A stretch of 64,000 bases of DNA. It comes from Candidatus Paceibacterota bacterium. GTDB taxonomy: Bacteria > Actinomycetota > Actinomycetes > Nanopelagicales > Nanopelagicaceae. The position numbers and the translations under genes are program-made. The notes under the pieces were generated by a model. That model was not told where the DNA came from. It ran no database searches and saw only the letters and a program-made list of their open reading frames with translations. The stretch is from positions 310,001 to 374,000 of the forward strand of contig DATKUL010000001.1 of NCBI GenBank assembly GCA_035530615.1. Direction: 5' to 3'. This document shows positions 53,590 through 64,000 of the stretch, piece by piece. How positions within the stretch are numbered: the stretch's first letter is position 1; each line of letters opens with the position of its first letter.

Positions 53590-54441
53590 TTAACCCTTAA
53601 CCGATCCGGCTGTTAAACCACTGACAATGTATTTTTGAAGTGATAGGAAAATTACGACAATCGGAATCGAAAGAAGAATCGACCCTGCCGCGAAAGGTCC
53701 CCAGTTCTGCGAGTACTGACCACCAATGAACTGTTGGAGTCCCACAGCGACGGTTCTGCTATCCATCTCCACCAGGAAGAGCCGGGCCATAATGTATTCA
53801 TTAAGCGTGCCAATAAAACTGAGCAATGACACAACTGCCAGCACGGGCGCTGCAAGGGGTACAAAAATCAACCAATACGTCTGCATCGGACTTGCACCAT
53901 CGATTTTGGCTGCTTCATCCAGTTCTATAGGGATCGAATCAACGAAACCTTTCAAAAGCCAGATGTTTACGCCCATGGCACCGCCAAGATAAACCAGAAG
54001 CAGGCCGGTTTGTGATCCGAGACCAAGAGATGGCGCGAATCTATAAACGCGTTCCATAATTACATAGACCGCGGAAAGAGCCAAGATCGCCGGGAACATT
54101 TGGACGAGAAGAAGAATTTGTACTCCGGTTTTCCTGCCTCTGAATCTCAATCTGCTAAACGCGAAGGCGGATGAGGCGCCGATAAAAACAGAAATAACGG
54201 CCACCGCTCCAGCAATAATAAGAGAGTTCTTAACCCAGGTTAAGTAAGGAATTGCAGGGCTATCAAAGAGTAATTTGTAGTTGTTCCATGAAATCTCGCG
54301 CGGAATAAAGGATGTCAATTGCAGACTTCCAGTCGGGTTGAGTGAAGAAATCACGACCAAATAAAGAGGGAAAAGTGCAAATAGTGACATTCCGAGGGCG
54401 ACGGCGTGACGCCATAGATTTTCTTTCAACCATTTGTTCAT
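53590..54441 (-). CDS. malG: Maltodextrin ABC permease, MalG type
   Basis: 283 residues, six helices. EAA loop IPIELDEAAKIDGASPMQTYWLIFVPLAAPVLAV. ATGA overlap with the malF-type gene upstream and 2 bp before the amylase gene. Confidence 0.94.
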   Translation of the reverse strand: MNKWLKENLWRHAVALGMSLFALFPLYLVVISSLNPTGSLQLTSFIPREISWNNYKLLFDSPAIPYLTWVKNSLIIAGAVAVISVFIGASSAFAFSRLRFRGRKTGVQILLLVQMFPAILALSAVYVIMERVYRFAPSLGLGSQTGLLLVYLGGAMGVNIWLLKGFVDSIPIELDEAAKIDGASPMQTYWLIFVPLAAPVLAVVSLLSFIGTLNEYIMARLFLVEMDSRTVAVGLQQFIGGQYSQNWGPFAAGSILLSIPIVVIFLSLQKYIVSGLTAGSVKG

Positions 54442-55970
54442 TCGAATGTCTCCAAAACTTTTGATTTGCGCAACCCATAGAGCGAAATCCCGGCGACAAG
54501 GAAGAAGATAATTACGGAAATGGCACTAGCTAAACCGAGATCTTGCACATTGGATCCAAATGCGATCTGATAGGTATAACTAATCAAAATATCTGTAGCA
54601 CCTGCAATTTGACCACCTAATTGATCGCGCGGCCCACCACCTGTAAGGAGATAGATCAAGTTGAAGTTATTGAAGTTGAAGGCGAAGGAAGCGATCAATA
54701 ATGGGGAGAGAATCTGCAGCAGAAGCGGCAGAGTAATCTTGTTAAAGACTTGTCGGCCGTTAGCCCCGTCAATGGCAGCTGCCTCCGTGAGTTCGATAGG
54801 GATGGCTTGGAGGGCGCCCGTCGAAATGAGATAGAAGTAGGGGAAGCCCAACCATAAGCTGACCAAAATCACAGCAGAGCGGGCAAAGTTAGCATTAGAG
54901 AACCACGCTATGTGGGTGTGAAGAATATTGTTAATGGCACCAAATTCTGTATCAAACATACCTGCCCAAATAAGGATGCTCATAAGGCTTGGCATCGCGT
55001 AAGGCAGAATGAGAATGGAACGATACATCCGACGTCCGCGCAGTGGTTTACTGAGCGCAAGGGCCAGAAGGAGCCCAAAGCCAAAAGAGGTCAATACGGT
55101 CAGAACGGAAAAGAGAACTGTCCAAATAAAGACCCGAATAAACGGTCCGCGAACATGATCATCCATGATCAACTTTGCATAATTTGAAAACCAGGTCGGA
55201 GCTCTCCAGCCCGGTTCGAGTATCTGCTCTTTTGAATCCGCGTAATTGCCCTTCCCGTTATCTCGATAAATAGTGCCGTTTATGAGGTTCCGGAAGGTAT
55301 CTGTGGACGGTTCATACTTAAGGGTTTGCCTAAAAACAGCGCCAACGTCTTGACCCTCGATGGAAATAAAATAATTACCCGAATAAACATACTTAATTCT
55401 CGCGTACTCCTGATTGCCAGTTAAATTCGTGACGGAAGTACGCATGAAATTTGGTGCCGCGGTCGCCACTCCATATTCATTAAGCGTTAGATCTGTAGGA
55501 ATCAAGTCAATTCTCTTGGTTTTGGTCGAAATGAAGTATTGCGGAGTTGCCACATCCGAAGCCAAAATCGCTAATTCTCCGGCCCTGGTCTTTCCAACAA
55601 CTATGTCAAAAGTTGTTCCGGCCTCATCGGGTTCGACCCCGAGAGCAATCACGCGCTCGATAGCCTCTTGCTTAGAAATGTAATTTCCAGTTTTGTAATT
55701 GTATGTGGACATTACTACAGTAAAAATGATCGGTGCTAAGACAAATGCGAAAAGGAAAATTGTGCCTGGCAAGAAGAATTTAAACGGAACACTTCTAGAA
55801 GTGAGATACACGTAATTCAATGCCAGTACTGAGATGAGTAAGAAAGCCGATATCGCATACTCTTTTTGAGCGAATGCGCTCTGGGCAAGCATCAATAAAA
55901 TTGCAGAGGCTAAGGCAAGCAGAATGATCTTTATGATGAAGGCGATCTTGCCTCTATAAAGTAAAGTCAC
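54438..55970 (-). CDS. malF: Maltodextrin ABC permease, MalF type with large insert
   Basis: 510 residues from a GTG. After three N-terminal helices, residues about 85-270 form a large extracytoplasmic insert like the P2 loop of E. coli MalF, which grips the binding protein. EAA loop IPIELTEAAAIDGANGRQVF. This insert separates it from the short MalF-type permease of the neighbouring operon. Confidence 0.94.
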   Translation of the reverse strand: MTLLYRGKIAFIIKIILLALASAILLMLAQSAFAQKEYAISAFLLISVLALNYVYLTSRSVPFKFFLPGTIFLFAFVLAPIIFTVVMSTYNYKTGNYISKQEAIERVIALGVEPDEAGTTFDIVVGKTRAGELAILASDVATPQYFISTKTKRIDLIPTDLTLNEYGVATAAPNFMRTSVTNLTGNQEYARIKYVYSGNYFISIEGQDVGAVFRQTLKYEPSTDTFRNLINGTIYRDNGKGNYADSKEQILEPGWRAPTWFSNYAKLIMDDHVRGPFIRVFIWTVLFSVLTVLTSFGFGLLLALALSKPLRGRRMYRSILILPYAMPSLMSILIWAGMFDTEFGAINNILHTHIAWFSNANFARSAVILVSLWLGFPYFYLISTGALQAIPIELTEAAAIDGANGRQVFNKITLPLLLQILSPLLIASFAFNFNNFNLIYLLTGGGPRDQLGGQIAGATDILISYTYQIAFGSNVQDLGLASAISVIIFFLVAGISLYGLRKSKVLETFE

Positions 55971-55995
55971 AATCTGCGCCTAACTTGTTCATAAG

Positions 55996-56032
55996 GAAAG
56001 TGTGGGCGGGAATTTATCCCGCCCACACTTTC
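55996..56032 (-). terminator. Long hairpin between malE and malF
   Basis: GAAAGTGTGGGCGGGA and TCCCGCCCACACTTTC pair perfectly (16 bp) around ATTTA. No T-run follows on the minus strand, so it may stabilise the malE message or attenuate read-through rather than end transcription fully. Confidence 0.8.
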
Positions 56033-56067
56033 AACCTTTATAGCGTGCGAGTATGGATTGTGACCCT

Positions 56068-57327
56068 TTAGAGGTCGGCCTTACCGGCGGCTACGTTGGC
56101 CTTCCAGATTGCAGCAAGTTTGCGTGCCTCAATGGTCGCATCCTTGCCGTCGATGAGAACTGCAGTCCAGTAAGCGGGTGCGGAATCCCAGTAGTTAGCG
56201 CCGCCCTTATTGTTGTTAAGGAATGCACCAATCTGTGGAATACCCGCAAGTGTCGCTGCGCTTCCGAAGCCCTTCTGACCAGCCGAAACTGATGCGTCAG
56301 ACTGCGCACCCTTTTCGGCTGGTGGACGGCCCTCAAGCAACTGATACTTGACTTGACCTTGAGTTGACGCGAAGAAGTTCACGAGAAGTGACTTTGCTCC
56401 AACTGCAACACCATGCTTGTCAGCAAACGTTGTAAGAAGTGCGCCGCTTACGCTGCCAAACATGTGGCCGTATGTGCCACTCTTTACTCCTGGCACGGGC
56501 ATAAGGTTCATGTCGAAACCCTTTGCTACGTAATCTTTCCACTCCCAGTTGCCGATAACTGCAAATGGAACGGTTCCAGCGAGGAAGTTATCTTTACAAC
56601 CGGTATCGGTAGCAGGGAAGAAGCCATTGCTCTTGTTGCCGGTGAGAAGGTACTTCTTTACGTTTGCACCGAATACAGATGGGTTTAAACTCTGAATCGT
56701 GTTTGCTGTCCCCCGCTTGGACATGCGGTAGGCATCCGCACCAAGAGCTGAAAATACCGAGTGAGCTCCCCATGACATTCCGCCACCAGCAATACATAGA
56801 CCGGCCTTCAATCCCTTGGCAGTCTTGTTTGCCTTGTAATAATCAACCATCTCGCCGATGGTCTTTGGTGCAGATGATACAAGTTTGGTGTTGTAAATCA
56901 TCGCTACGTTGTTGATGTCAACCGGAACTCCGTAGAGCTTTCCCTTGTAGGAAAGATCGAAGAACTGTGTCTGGTTGAAGCGAGCCTTCTGAGAAGCAGT
57001 AAGTGTTACTGGTGCCAATTTTCCGCTCTTTGCGGCGGTTGGCACCCAGTCATTCCCACCAACAACAATATCTGGACCTGATGTTCCTGTTGCCTTATCA
57101 AAGGCATCCTTGAGTGCATCAAAACTTGAATAGGTAACAATCTTGATTGTGTATCCCGGAACCCAGTCACTCTTGGCCTTAATGACCGAGGCAAGGTTTG
57201 GTCCGCGAGTCTCATCTGCCCACACCACAATTTCATTTGCGGCGTGTGCTGGAGTTACTGCAAAGCCGGTGGCAGAGAATGCCAGGACTGCAGTAACCGC
57301 AATACCTTTCAAAAATCTATTCTTCAT
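56068..57327 (-). CDS. malE: Maltose/maltodextrin-binding protein
   Basis: 419 residues from ATG 57327 (GGGAGAT before it; ATG 57339 is upstream). Signal peptide MKNRFLKGIAVTAVLAFSAT to AHA, again without a lipobox. Mature start NEIVVWADETRGPNL and the periodic PDIVVGGNDWVPTAAKSGKLAP match MalE. First gene of malE-malF-malG-amylase-GH13-GH13. Confidence 0.93.
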   Translation of the reverse strand: MKNRFLKGIAVTAVLAFSATGFAVTPAHAANEIVVWADETRGPNLASVIKAKSDWVPGYTIKIVTYSSFDALKDAFDKATGTSGPDIVVGGNDWVPTAAKSGKLAPVTLTASQKARFNQTQFFDLSYKGKLYGVPVDINNVAMIYNTKLVSSAPKTIGEMVDYYKANKTAKGLKAGLCIAGGGMSWGAHSVFSALGADAYRMSKRGTANTIQSLNPSVFGANVKKYLLTGNKSNGFFPATDTGCKDNFLAGTVPFAVIGNWEWKDYVAKGFDMNLMPVPGVKSGTYGHMFGSVSGALLTTFADKHGVAVGAKSLLVNFFASTQGQVKYQLLEGRPPAEKGAQSDASVSAGQKGFGSAATLAGIPQIGAFLNNNKGGANYWDSAPAYWTAVLIDGKDATIEARKLAAIWKANVAAGKADL

Positions 57328-57449
57328 TGGATCTCCCATGTAAGCGATGTAGATTCTGCAGCGAGGGCAGCAGATGTCTCATTTCACCTCATTTGCAATC
57401 AATAGGCAAAGAAAAAATGCCAAAAACAGCATAAAACATTGATATATAC

Positions 57450-57466
57450 CGAATTGTTATCAATCG
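57450..57466. promoter_or_regulatory. Candidate operator upstream of malE
   Basis: CGAATTGTTATCAATCG is an imperfect palindrome (ATTG-TTAT-CAAT with CG ends) 123 bp before the malE start. A sugar-responsive repressor could bind here. Confidence 0.4.
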
Positions 57467-57519
57467 TTCTGATTACAGAGTCCCTTACAGAACCGATCCC
57501 CTAAGAAGCCACCGAACGC

Positions 57520-57555
57520 AATTCTCCCCTGCCAACCTGCTGGCAGGGGAGAATT
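57520..57555 (-). terminator. Hairpin after citrate synthase gene
   Basis: AATTCTCCCCTGCCA pairs with TGGCAGGGGAGAATT (15 bp) around a 6-nt loop, 18 bp after the citrate synthase stop. The T-tract is poor on the minus strand. Confidence 0.75.
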
Positions 57556-57572
57556 GGTAAGAAATTAGTTTT

Positions 57573-58685
57573 CTACAAATGAAGTTGGACGACGGTCTCA
57601 TCCCAGCCAGTTACTGATTCTGGCTTGCGCGGACCCTTTCCAATATAACGAGCTGAAGGTCGTACCAGACGACCGGTTCGCTTCTGCTCCAAAATGTGCG
57701 CAGACCAACCGGCAGTGCGAGCGGCTGTGAACATAGAAGTGAAGAGGTGACCCGGAACTTGTGCGAAATCCAGAATAATTGCGGCCCAGAATTCAACGTT
57801 TGTTTCTAGGACGCGCTCTGGATGGCGTTCGTGCAATTCAGCAAGAGCAGCCTGCTCAAGTGCAAGAGCTACTTCATAGCGCGCCACACCAAGTTCTCTA
57901 GCAGTGCGACGAAGAGTGCGCGCACGTGGATCTTCTGCGCGATAAACGCGATGGCCAAAGCCCATCAACCGTTCTCCACGATCCATAATTCCCTTGACAT
58001 ACGCACGTGCATCGCCGGACTTCTCAACATCTTCAATCATGTGAAGAACACGTGAAGGAGCACCTCCGTGTAGTGGACCAGACATGGCGCCGATTGCTCC
58101 AGAAAGTGCTGCCGCAACATCTGCCCCGGTTGAGGCAATTACTCGCGCGGTAAAGGTTGACGCGTTCATGCCATGCTCGGCCGCCGAAACAAAGTAGGCG
58201 TCGATCGCGCGGACGTGAAGTGGATCAGGGTCTCCGCGCCAGCGGATCATCATTCGCTCGACAACTGTATGTGCCTTATCAACTTCAGATTGAGGAATCG
58301 TGGATTTCTCACCGCGCGCAGCTTGGGCAACGTACGAAAGAACCATCACGGATGCACGCGCCAAATTGTTGCGAGCTTCCTCATCAGAAATATCAAGAAG
58401 TGGTTTCAATCCCCACGCAGGTGCGAGCATAGCAATGGCAGATTGAACATCCACGCGAACATCGCCTGAGTGCACTGGCAGAAGAAAAGGTTCGGCAGGT
58501 GGAAGTCCCGGGTTGAATTCATCATCAACAAGCAGTCCCCATACATTTCCGAAAGAAACACGACCTACAAGATCTTCAATATCTACACCGCGATAACGAA
58601 GGGCACTGCCCTCTTTATCCGGCTCGGCAATCTCTGACTCAAAGGCAATGACACCCTCAAGACCTGGTTTAAAATCGTCAGACAC
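57573..58685 (-). CDS. Citrate synthase (type 2, CitA-like)
   Basis: 370 residues from GTG 58685, chosen for GAGGGG 7 nt upstream and VSDDFKPGLEGVIAFES, the family start; the open frame is 50 codons longer. Catalytic residues lie in EHGMNASTFTARV, SGPLHGGAPSRVL and MGFGHRVYRAEDPRA. Catalyses oxaloacetate + acetyl-CoA to citrate. Divergent from pdxH, the conserved actinobacterial arrangement. Methylcitrate synthase activity cannot be excluded. Confidence 0.93.
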   Translation of the reverse strand: MSDDFKPGLEGVIAFESEIAEPDKEGSALRYRGVDIEDLVGRVSFGNVWGLLVDDEFNPGLPPAEPFLLPVHSGDVRVDVQSAIAMLAPAWGLKPLLDISDEEARNNLARASVMVLSYVAQAARGEKSTIPQSEVDKAHTVVERMMIRWRGDPDPLHVRAIDAYFVSAAEHGMNASTFTARVIASTGADVAAALSGAIGAMSGPLHGGAPSRVLHMIEDVEKSGDARAYVKGIMDRGERLMGFGHRVYRAEDPRARTLRRTARELGVARYEVALALEQAALAELHERHPERVLETNVEFWAAIILDFAQVPGHLFTSMFTAARTAGWSAHILEQKRTGRLVRPSARYIGKGPRKPESVTGWDETVVQLHL

Positions 58686-58837
58686 TTGTGAACCCCTCAT
58701 CCCCGTGCACTCCGAGACGCCACAAGGTGGGCGACTCATGGTGACAATTCTGCCCCTAGTTGAGAGTGCTGTGTACCAATCATTGCCCCACCAGGCATAA
58801 AGATGCCAAGTTTTGGAAAGTGACGTTAGATACATCT

Positions 58838-60653
<1,816 letters not shown>

Positions 60654-60670
60654 CAATCGATAATGGGGCA

Positions 60671-61843
60671 ATGATCTTTAAGGGAGAGCGCATTTTTTGG
60701 GCGATATCACTCCAGGTTGCTGTCCTCAATTTTTACCTGGGTGGTTTCGGACCTGCACAATCACTACTTAGAGCGCAACAACACACCTCCTTGGCAATCG
60801 CGGGCCTGCATGGAACGGCAATGGGTATCGCTTCCATCATCGCCGGCTTGATGGGCCCTCGAATCGTTCATCGGGTTGGGCGTGCTACAACTTCGTGGCT
60901 GGGTATGGCAATTTTCTGTACCGGAGTCTTCATTTTTGTCATCTCCCCACCTATTCAACTCACACTTTTTGCAACGCTTATCTCGGGCTTTGGAACTTCA
61001 ATCGTGATAAACGTTATGGTCACCCAACTTTCGCACCACTACTCAAGAGACGCATCAAAAGCGATTTCGCAATCCAGCGGCATAGGCTCAATTGGTTACA
61101 TCCTTGGAACTCTGACTTCTGGAATGATCGCAGGCACCTCATTCAGTTGGCGGCTTGGCCTGCTTGCCGTCATTCCGGCCAGCGTGATCCTCTACCTGCT
61201 CACCCATCGAGCAATGGCAGCCGAACACATACCTGATCCAGTGGGACACCAAAGAGGCTCGCTAAACAGCAAATTCTGGATCTCATGGGTTGGATTTATT
61301 GCATGTATATCCAGCGAATTCGCAATTACTTTCTGGTCCGCTGCCCTACTCCGAGAGCGGCTCGGGTCGAGCGCGGCCATCTCAACCATCTCAATCATGG
61401 CTATCGGAACCGGCATGGGAATCGGGAGGTGGTTTGGCCCACATCTGCTTCGCAGATATGCACTCGACAAGAAACTCTTAACCGCAATGATCATTCAATT
61501 AGTCGGCTTTGCAGCTCTCTGGTCTTCGCATATTTTATGGTTCTCACTCATTAGTCTATTTGCAGTTGGTGTAGGTCTTTCAATGCAATTTGCCCTGGCT
61601 TCATTGCGACTCATTAGATTTAGCGAAGATCGCCCCGATCTGGCAATTGGAAAGAGTTCACTAGCGGCAGGTCTTGCAATCGCAGGTGCACCTTTTTTAC
61701 TTGGCGTCCTGGGAGACCATCTGGGAATCTCCCGCGCTTTTCTCTTGGTTCCCGTCCTGATAATTGTTGCGATGGCGAGCGTTGTCGCGATACCTTCGGA
61801 CCAATCTATTGGTCAGGAAACTATTGGTCAGGATAAGAAGTGA
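60671..61843 (+). CDS. MFS transporter
   Basis: 390 residues, 12 membrane helices. GATAAT (60659-60664) lies 6 nt before the ATG (leaderless). GxxxD/R-type loop after helix 2 (MGPRIVHRVGRATTS). Follows serC in actinobacteria; the substrate is unknown. Confidence 0.88.
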   Translation: MIFKGERIFWAISLQVAVLNFYLGGFGPAQSLLRAQQHTSLAIAGLHGTAMGIASIIAGLMGPRIVHRVGRATTSWLGMAIFCTGVFIFVISPPIQLTLFATLISGFGTSIVINVMVTQLSHHYSRDASKAISQSSGIGSIGYILGTLTSGMIAGTSFSWRLGLLAVIPASVILYLLTHRAMAAEHIPDPVGHQRGSLNSKFWISWVGFIACISSEFAITFWSAALLRERLGSSAAISTISIMAIGTGMGIGRWFGPHLLRRYALDKKLLTAMIIQLVGFAALWSSHILWFSLISLFAVGVGLSMQFALASLRLIRFSEDRPDLAIGKSSLAAGLAIAGAPFLLGVLGDHLGISRAFLLVPVLIIVAMASVVAIPSDQSIGQETIGQDKK

Positions 61844-61890
61844 ATTACAGAACTCGACGACTGATTACTCTGATCACGCTCTTTGGTGTT

Positions 61891-63159
61891 CTAGCCCTTA
61901 TCATCATAAATGGGCGGTAAAATAACATCGATCGAGAAGTCCGGGGGCACTTCAACTCTGTGACGATATCGCTTCCACACAAAAAGCCCGGCGAAAACAG
62001 TAATTAATCCGCCGCTTGCGATTGTCGGTCGTACGCCTATGCGCTCAGCCATAAATCCAACTAGCGGAGAACCCAGTGGTGCGCCGCCCATGAATACAAA
62101 AAGATAAATACCCATAACTCGTCCGCGGAGTACTGGGTCCGTATTCACTTGCATCAGGGAATTGGCGGCGATCATGGTTGTGAGCGTTGCAAAACCACAA
62201 ACAGGCAACCACATTGCGTAGAGAGTAAAGGTGGGCATCAGAGCCAAAATCATGAGAGCCACTCCAAAGGAGAGGCTTCCATAAACAACAAACATCGTCT
62301 TTCTAAATCGCTCTAAGCGGGCGGAAAGCAACGCCCCGCTAAGTGAACCGATTGCAATGATTGTTCCGAGCAATCCAAAGGATGCGGCTCCGCGATGAAA
62401 TATTTTTGTCGCAGCGAGAGCGTTAAAGATTTGGAAATTGAGCCCAAACGTCGCCATAAAGAAGACGACAATCATTATTGCGTAGAGATCGGGACGGGCC
62501 TTTACATAACGTATGCCCTCTCTCACGCTACCCATACTCGTGCTCCGTGGCATGAAGAAGAATTCACTCTTTCGAAGAGTTAAGAGGGCAGTTATTACGA
62601 TGAGATATGAGCCTGAATTAAGCAGAAAGGAAGGACCGGTGCCAAAGACGGCAATTGAGGCTCCCGACAGCGCAGGCCCAATGAGGCGACCAGCATTGAA
62701 GTTTGCAGAGTTGAGACTAACTGCATTACCGACATCAGAGTGACCCACAACCTCGGTAATGAAACTCGCGCGAACGGGATTATCAACAGCATTTGCAACT
62801 CCAAGAGCAAACGCAAGAACAAAAACGTGCCATAGTCGCGCTTGGTGAATTGTTACCAGCAATCCCAATATTCCCGCAGACAATCCTCCGCCCACATTGG
62901 TGAAAATGAGAACTTTCCGTTTATCAAATCGGTCTGCGAGCGCGCCACCATGAAGGCTAAAAAAGAGAACAGGTGTGAATTGCAGCGCGGTCACGAGTCC
63001 CAAATACGAGCCGTTGTTATTTGTAAGTTCGAGTACAAGCCAATCTTGGGCAATTCTCTGCGCCCAACTTCCAATATTTGAAATCGTATTTGCTGCGAAG
63101 AGGATTCTAAAATTACGATGGCGAAAAGAACGCCAATTACCATTCTCTTTCACACGCAC
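61891..63159 (-). CDS. MFS transporter, EntS/TetA-like
   Basis: 422 residues from a GTG. FRHRNFRILFAANTISNIGSWAQRIAQDWLVLEL is the EntS/MFS_3 start; GGALADRFDKRKVLI is motif A. Twelve helices. Such proteins export siderophores or drugs. Converges with the MFS gene before it. Confidence 0.9.
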   Translation of the reverse strand: MRVKENGNWRSFRHRNFRILFAANTISNIGSWAQRIAQDWLVLELTNNNGSYLGLVTALQFTPVLFFSLHGGALADRFDKRKVLIFTNVGGGLSAGILGLLVTIHQARLWHVFVLAFALGVANAVDNPVRASFITEVVGHSDVGNAVSLNSANFNAGRLIGPALSGASIAVFGTGPSFLLNSGSYLIVITALLTLRKSEFFFMPRSTSMGSVREGIRYVKARPDLYAIMIVVFFMATFGLNFQIFNALAATKIFHRGAASFGLLGTIIAIGSLSGALLSARLERFRKTMFVVYGSLSFGVALMILALMPTFTLYAMWLPVCGFATLTTMIAANSLMQVNTDPVLRGRVMGIYLFVFMGGAPLGSPLVGFMAERIGVRPTIASGGLITVFAGLFVWKRYRHRVEVPPDFSIDVILPPIYDDKG

Positions 63160-63224
63160 CGGGCGGACCTCCTAAAGACACCCTACCGCCATTAGAGAGG
63201 TGGCCCTTGGGCTACGATGCAGAT

Positions 63225-63413
63225 ATGGCTCAGTATGTGAGATCGGTCGTAAAATTATTATCTTTCGGCATCAGCGCTTGGATTGTCGCGGGCGCAATCG
63301 CGATCGCAATTAATGCAGAATCGAAAGTGATCTGGACCTGCTTCATCGGGGCGCTTCTTGGATTGACAGGGATGCTCTACACAATTCGCAGAGCACGCAG
63401 AACCGGCATTTAA
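63225..63413 (+). CDS. DUF2530 small membrane protein
   Basis: 62 residues from ATG 63225; TACGAT (63213-63218) is 6 nt upstream, so leaderless. Two membrane helices (about 10-30 and 35-52) with a basic tail RRARRTGI. Conserved position next to the MFS and cold-shock genes in actinobacteria. Function unknown. Overlaps the convergent gene by 4 nt. Confidence 0.8.
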   Translation: MAQYVRSVVKLLSFGISAWIVAGAIAIAINAESKVIWTCFIGALLGLTGMLYTIRRARRTGI

Positions 63414-63793
63414 GCCTCTAGCTGGCCGGCAATACCGCGCAGGACTTTTCCGAGTCGCTCAGCTTCAACTGCCGATGGATGTCGTCCATGGCGCAGGCCA
63501 TTTCCAACTTTGTCCAAGATCTTGATAGTGTCTTCAATCATTGCGGCAAGGTCATCAGGGTTAACGTGATTGTTTGCGACCAGTGACGGCGGAGCATCGA
63601 TTACTCGTACAGAAAGGGCTTGCGGTCCACGACGGCCGTCGGCAACGCCAAATTCCAGTTTCGTTCCGGGCTTGACAGTGGTCACGCCTTCTGGAAGAGA
63701 GGTTGCAGCCAAATAAACATCTTCGCCCTCATCTGAGGCGATAAATCCAAATCCCTTTTCCAGGCTGAACCATTTCACGCGACCTGTAGGCAT
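63410..63793 (-). CDS. Cold-shock-domain protein with C-terminal extension
   Basis: 127 residues from ATG 63793 (MPTGRVKWFSLEKGFGFIAS). The CSD (1-65) has RNP1 KGFGFI and a variant RNP2 DVYLA. The C-terminal helical extension (about 75-127) is typical of this actinobacterial form. RNA chaperone. Confidence 0.92.
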   Translation of the reverse strand: MPTGRVKWFSLEKGFGFIASDEGEDVYLAATSLPEGVTTVKPGTKLEFGVADGRRGPQALSVRVIDAPPSLVANNHVNPDDLAAMIEDTIKILDKVGNGLRHGRHPSAVEAERLGKVLRGIAGQLEA

Positions 63794-63955
63794 GGGGAAC
63801 ACTCCTTTAAATAACTCAACTCGTGTGAGCCGCACGGAAATTACGGGCAGAGGACGAGTTTACCGTAGTGGCCCTGCGCGGGGAACAATGATTAATCAAT
63901 AAACGCAGTTCCGTCGGCACGGCTGCACAGCGCTAAATTCGAGACTCTTGCAATC

Positions 63956-63973
63956 TATACAGAATCCTGTACA
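63956..63973. promoter_or_regulatory. Imperfect palindrome overlapping a promoter
   Basis: TATACAG-AATC-CTGTACA lies between TTGCAA (63948-63953) and overlaps TACAGT (63970-63975), 16-bp spacing. The arms differ at one base. Shape of a TetR- or GntR-type operator. Confidence 0.55.
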
Positions 63974-63982
63974 GTTCAAGAC

Positions 63983-64000
63983 ATGTTTACCCTACTCCCT
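63983..64000 (+). CDS. Start of a gene running off the window
   Basis: ATG at 63983, 7 nt after TACAGT (leaderless), gives MFTLLP before the window ends. Identity unknown; the operator-like palindrome suggests it is regulated or is itself a regulator. Confidence 0.4.

Noticed and set aside
58686-58835. 50-residue N-terminal extension of citrate synthase
   Set aside because: Trp-rich, not family-like, and it includes the divergent promoter region; a ribosome site supports GTG 58685.

Overview
The window reads as a chromosome segment of a moderate-GC actinobacterium (Actinomycetota), probably a streamlined planktonic lineage of the Nanopelagicales/acI kind. The evidence is gene order (rsmI-metG-tatD-rsmA-ispE; 5-FCL next to a MoeA-like gene, rimJ and a SepX/GlpR-like membrane gene; citrate synthase-pdxH-serC-MFS-DUF2530-cold-shock protein), actinobacterial family versions, tight ATGA overlaps, and many starts lying 6-8 nt behind a TANNNT -10 box (leaderless transcripts). 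The lineage is an inference; no rRNA is present.

1-12.1 kb: end of a UvrD-like helicase, a small membrane protein, an ECF sigma/zinc anti-sigma pair, then housekeeping operons on the minus strand (tRNA-Gln, glmU, prs, rplY, pth; rsmI, metG, tatD, rsmA, ispE). 12.2-16.3 kb: a protein mannosyltransferase, then a small accessory patch ending at tRNA-Ala: a DUF4143-type ATPase, 33-bp tandem repeats, an orphan Phd-type antitoxin, and two adjacent genes that look internally deleted. 16.4-26.6 kb: the Glp/RimJ/SepX-like cluster, 5-FCL, acyl-CoA dehydrogenase, a CopC gene and a CopD-CtaG fusion, FmdB, an MMPL transporter and PurU.

26.6-34.8 kb is a clear accessory island ending at tRNA-Arg. Its core (27.4-31.1 kb) is a row of small gene modules separated by six copies of a roughly 28-bp repeat, several joined to a variable hairpin. 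It resembles an integron cassette array without an integrase, but canonical attC boxes are not visible. Cargo: a putative metallopeptidase, a VOC protein, a nucleotidyltransferase, a HicA/HicB-like pair and a fragment of a DUF4440 gene. Beyond it lie an HTH gene plus a gene of unknown function with a 9-bp direct-repeat operator candidate, and a second DUF4143-type ATPase behind four 34-bp repeats.

35-43.3 kb: a carboxynorspermidine-synthase-like saccharopine dehydrogenase family enzyme, GMC oxidoreductase, SDR, a secreted protein, a membrane GGDEF protein, homospermidine synthase and an esterase. 43.3-57.4 kb: two minus-strand sugar-uptake operons. The distal one (SBP, MalF, MalG, secreted alpha-amylase, cyclomaltodextrinase-like GH13, alpha-glucosidase) should degrade starch and take up maltodextrin; the proximal one (SBP, two permeases, GH1 beta-glucosidase) should take up beta-glucosides. 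Neither carries an ABC ATPase; each has a large hairpin just after its SBP gene. 57.5-64 kb: citrate synthase, pdxH, serC, two MFS transporters, DUF2530, a cold-shock protein and the first codons of another gene.
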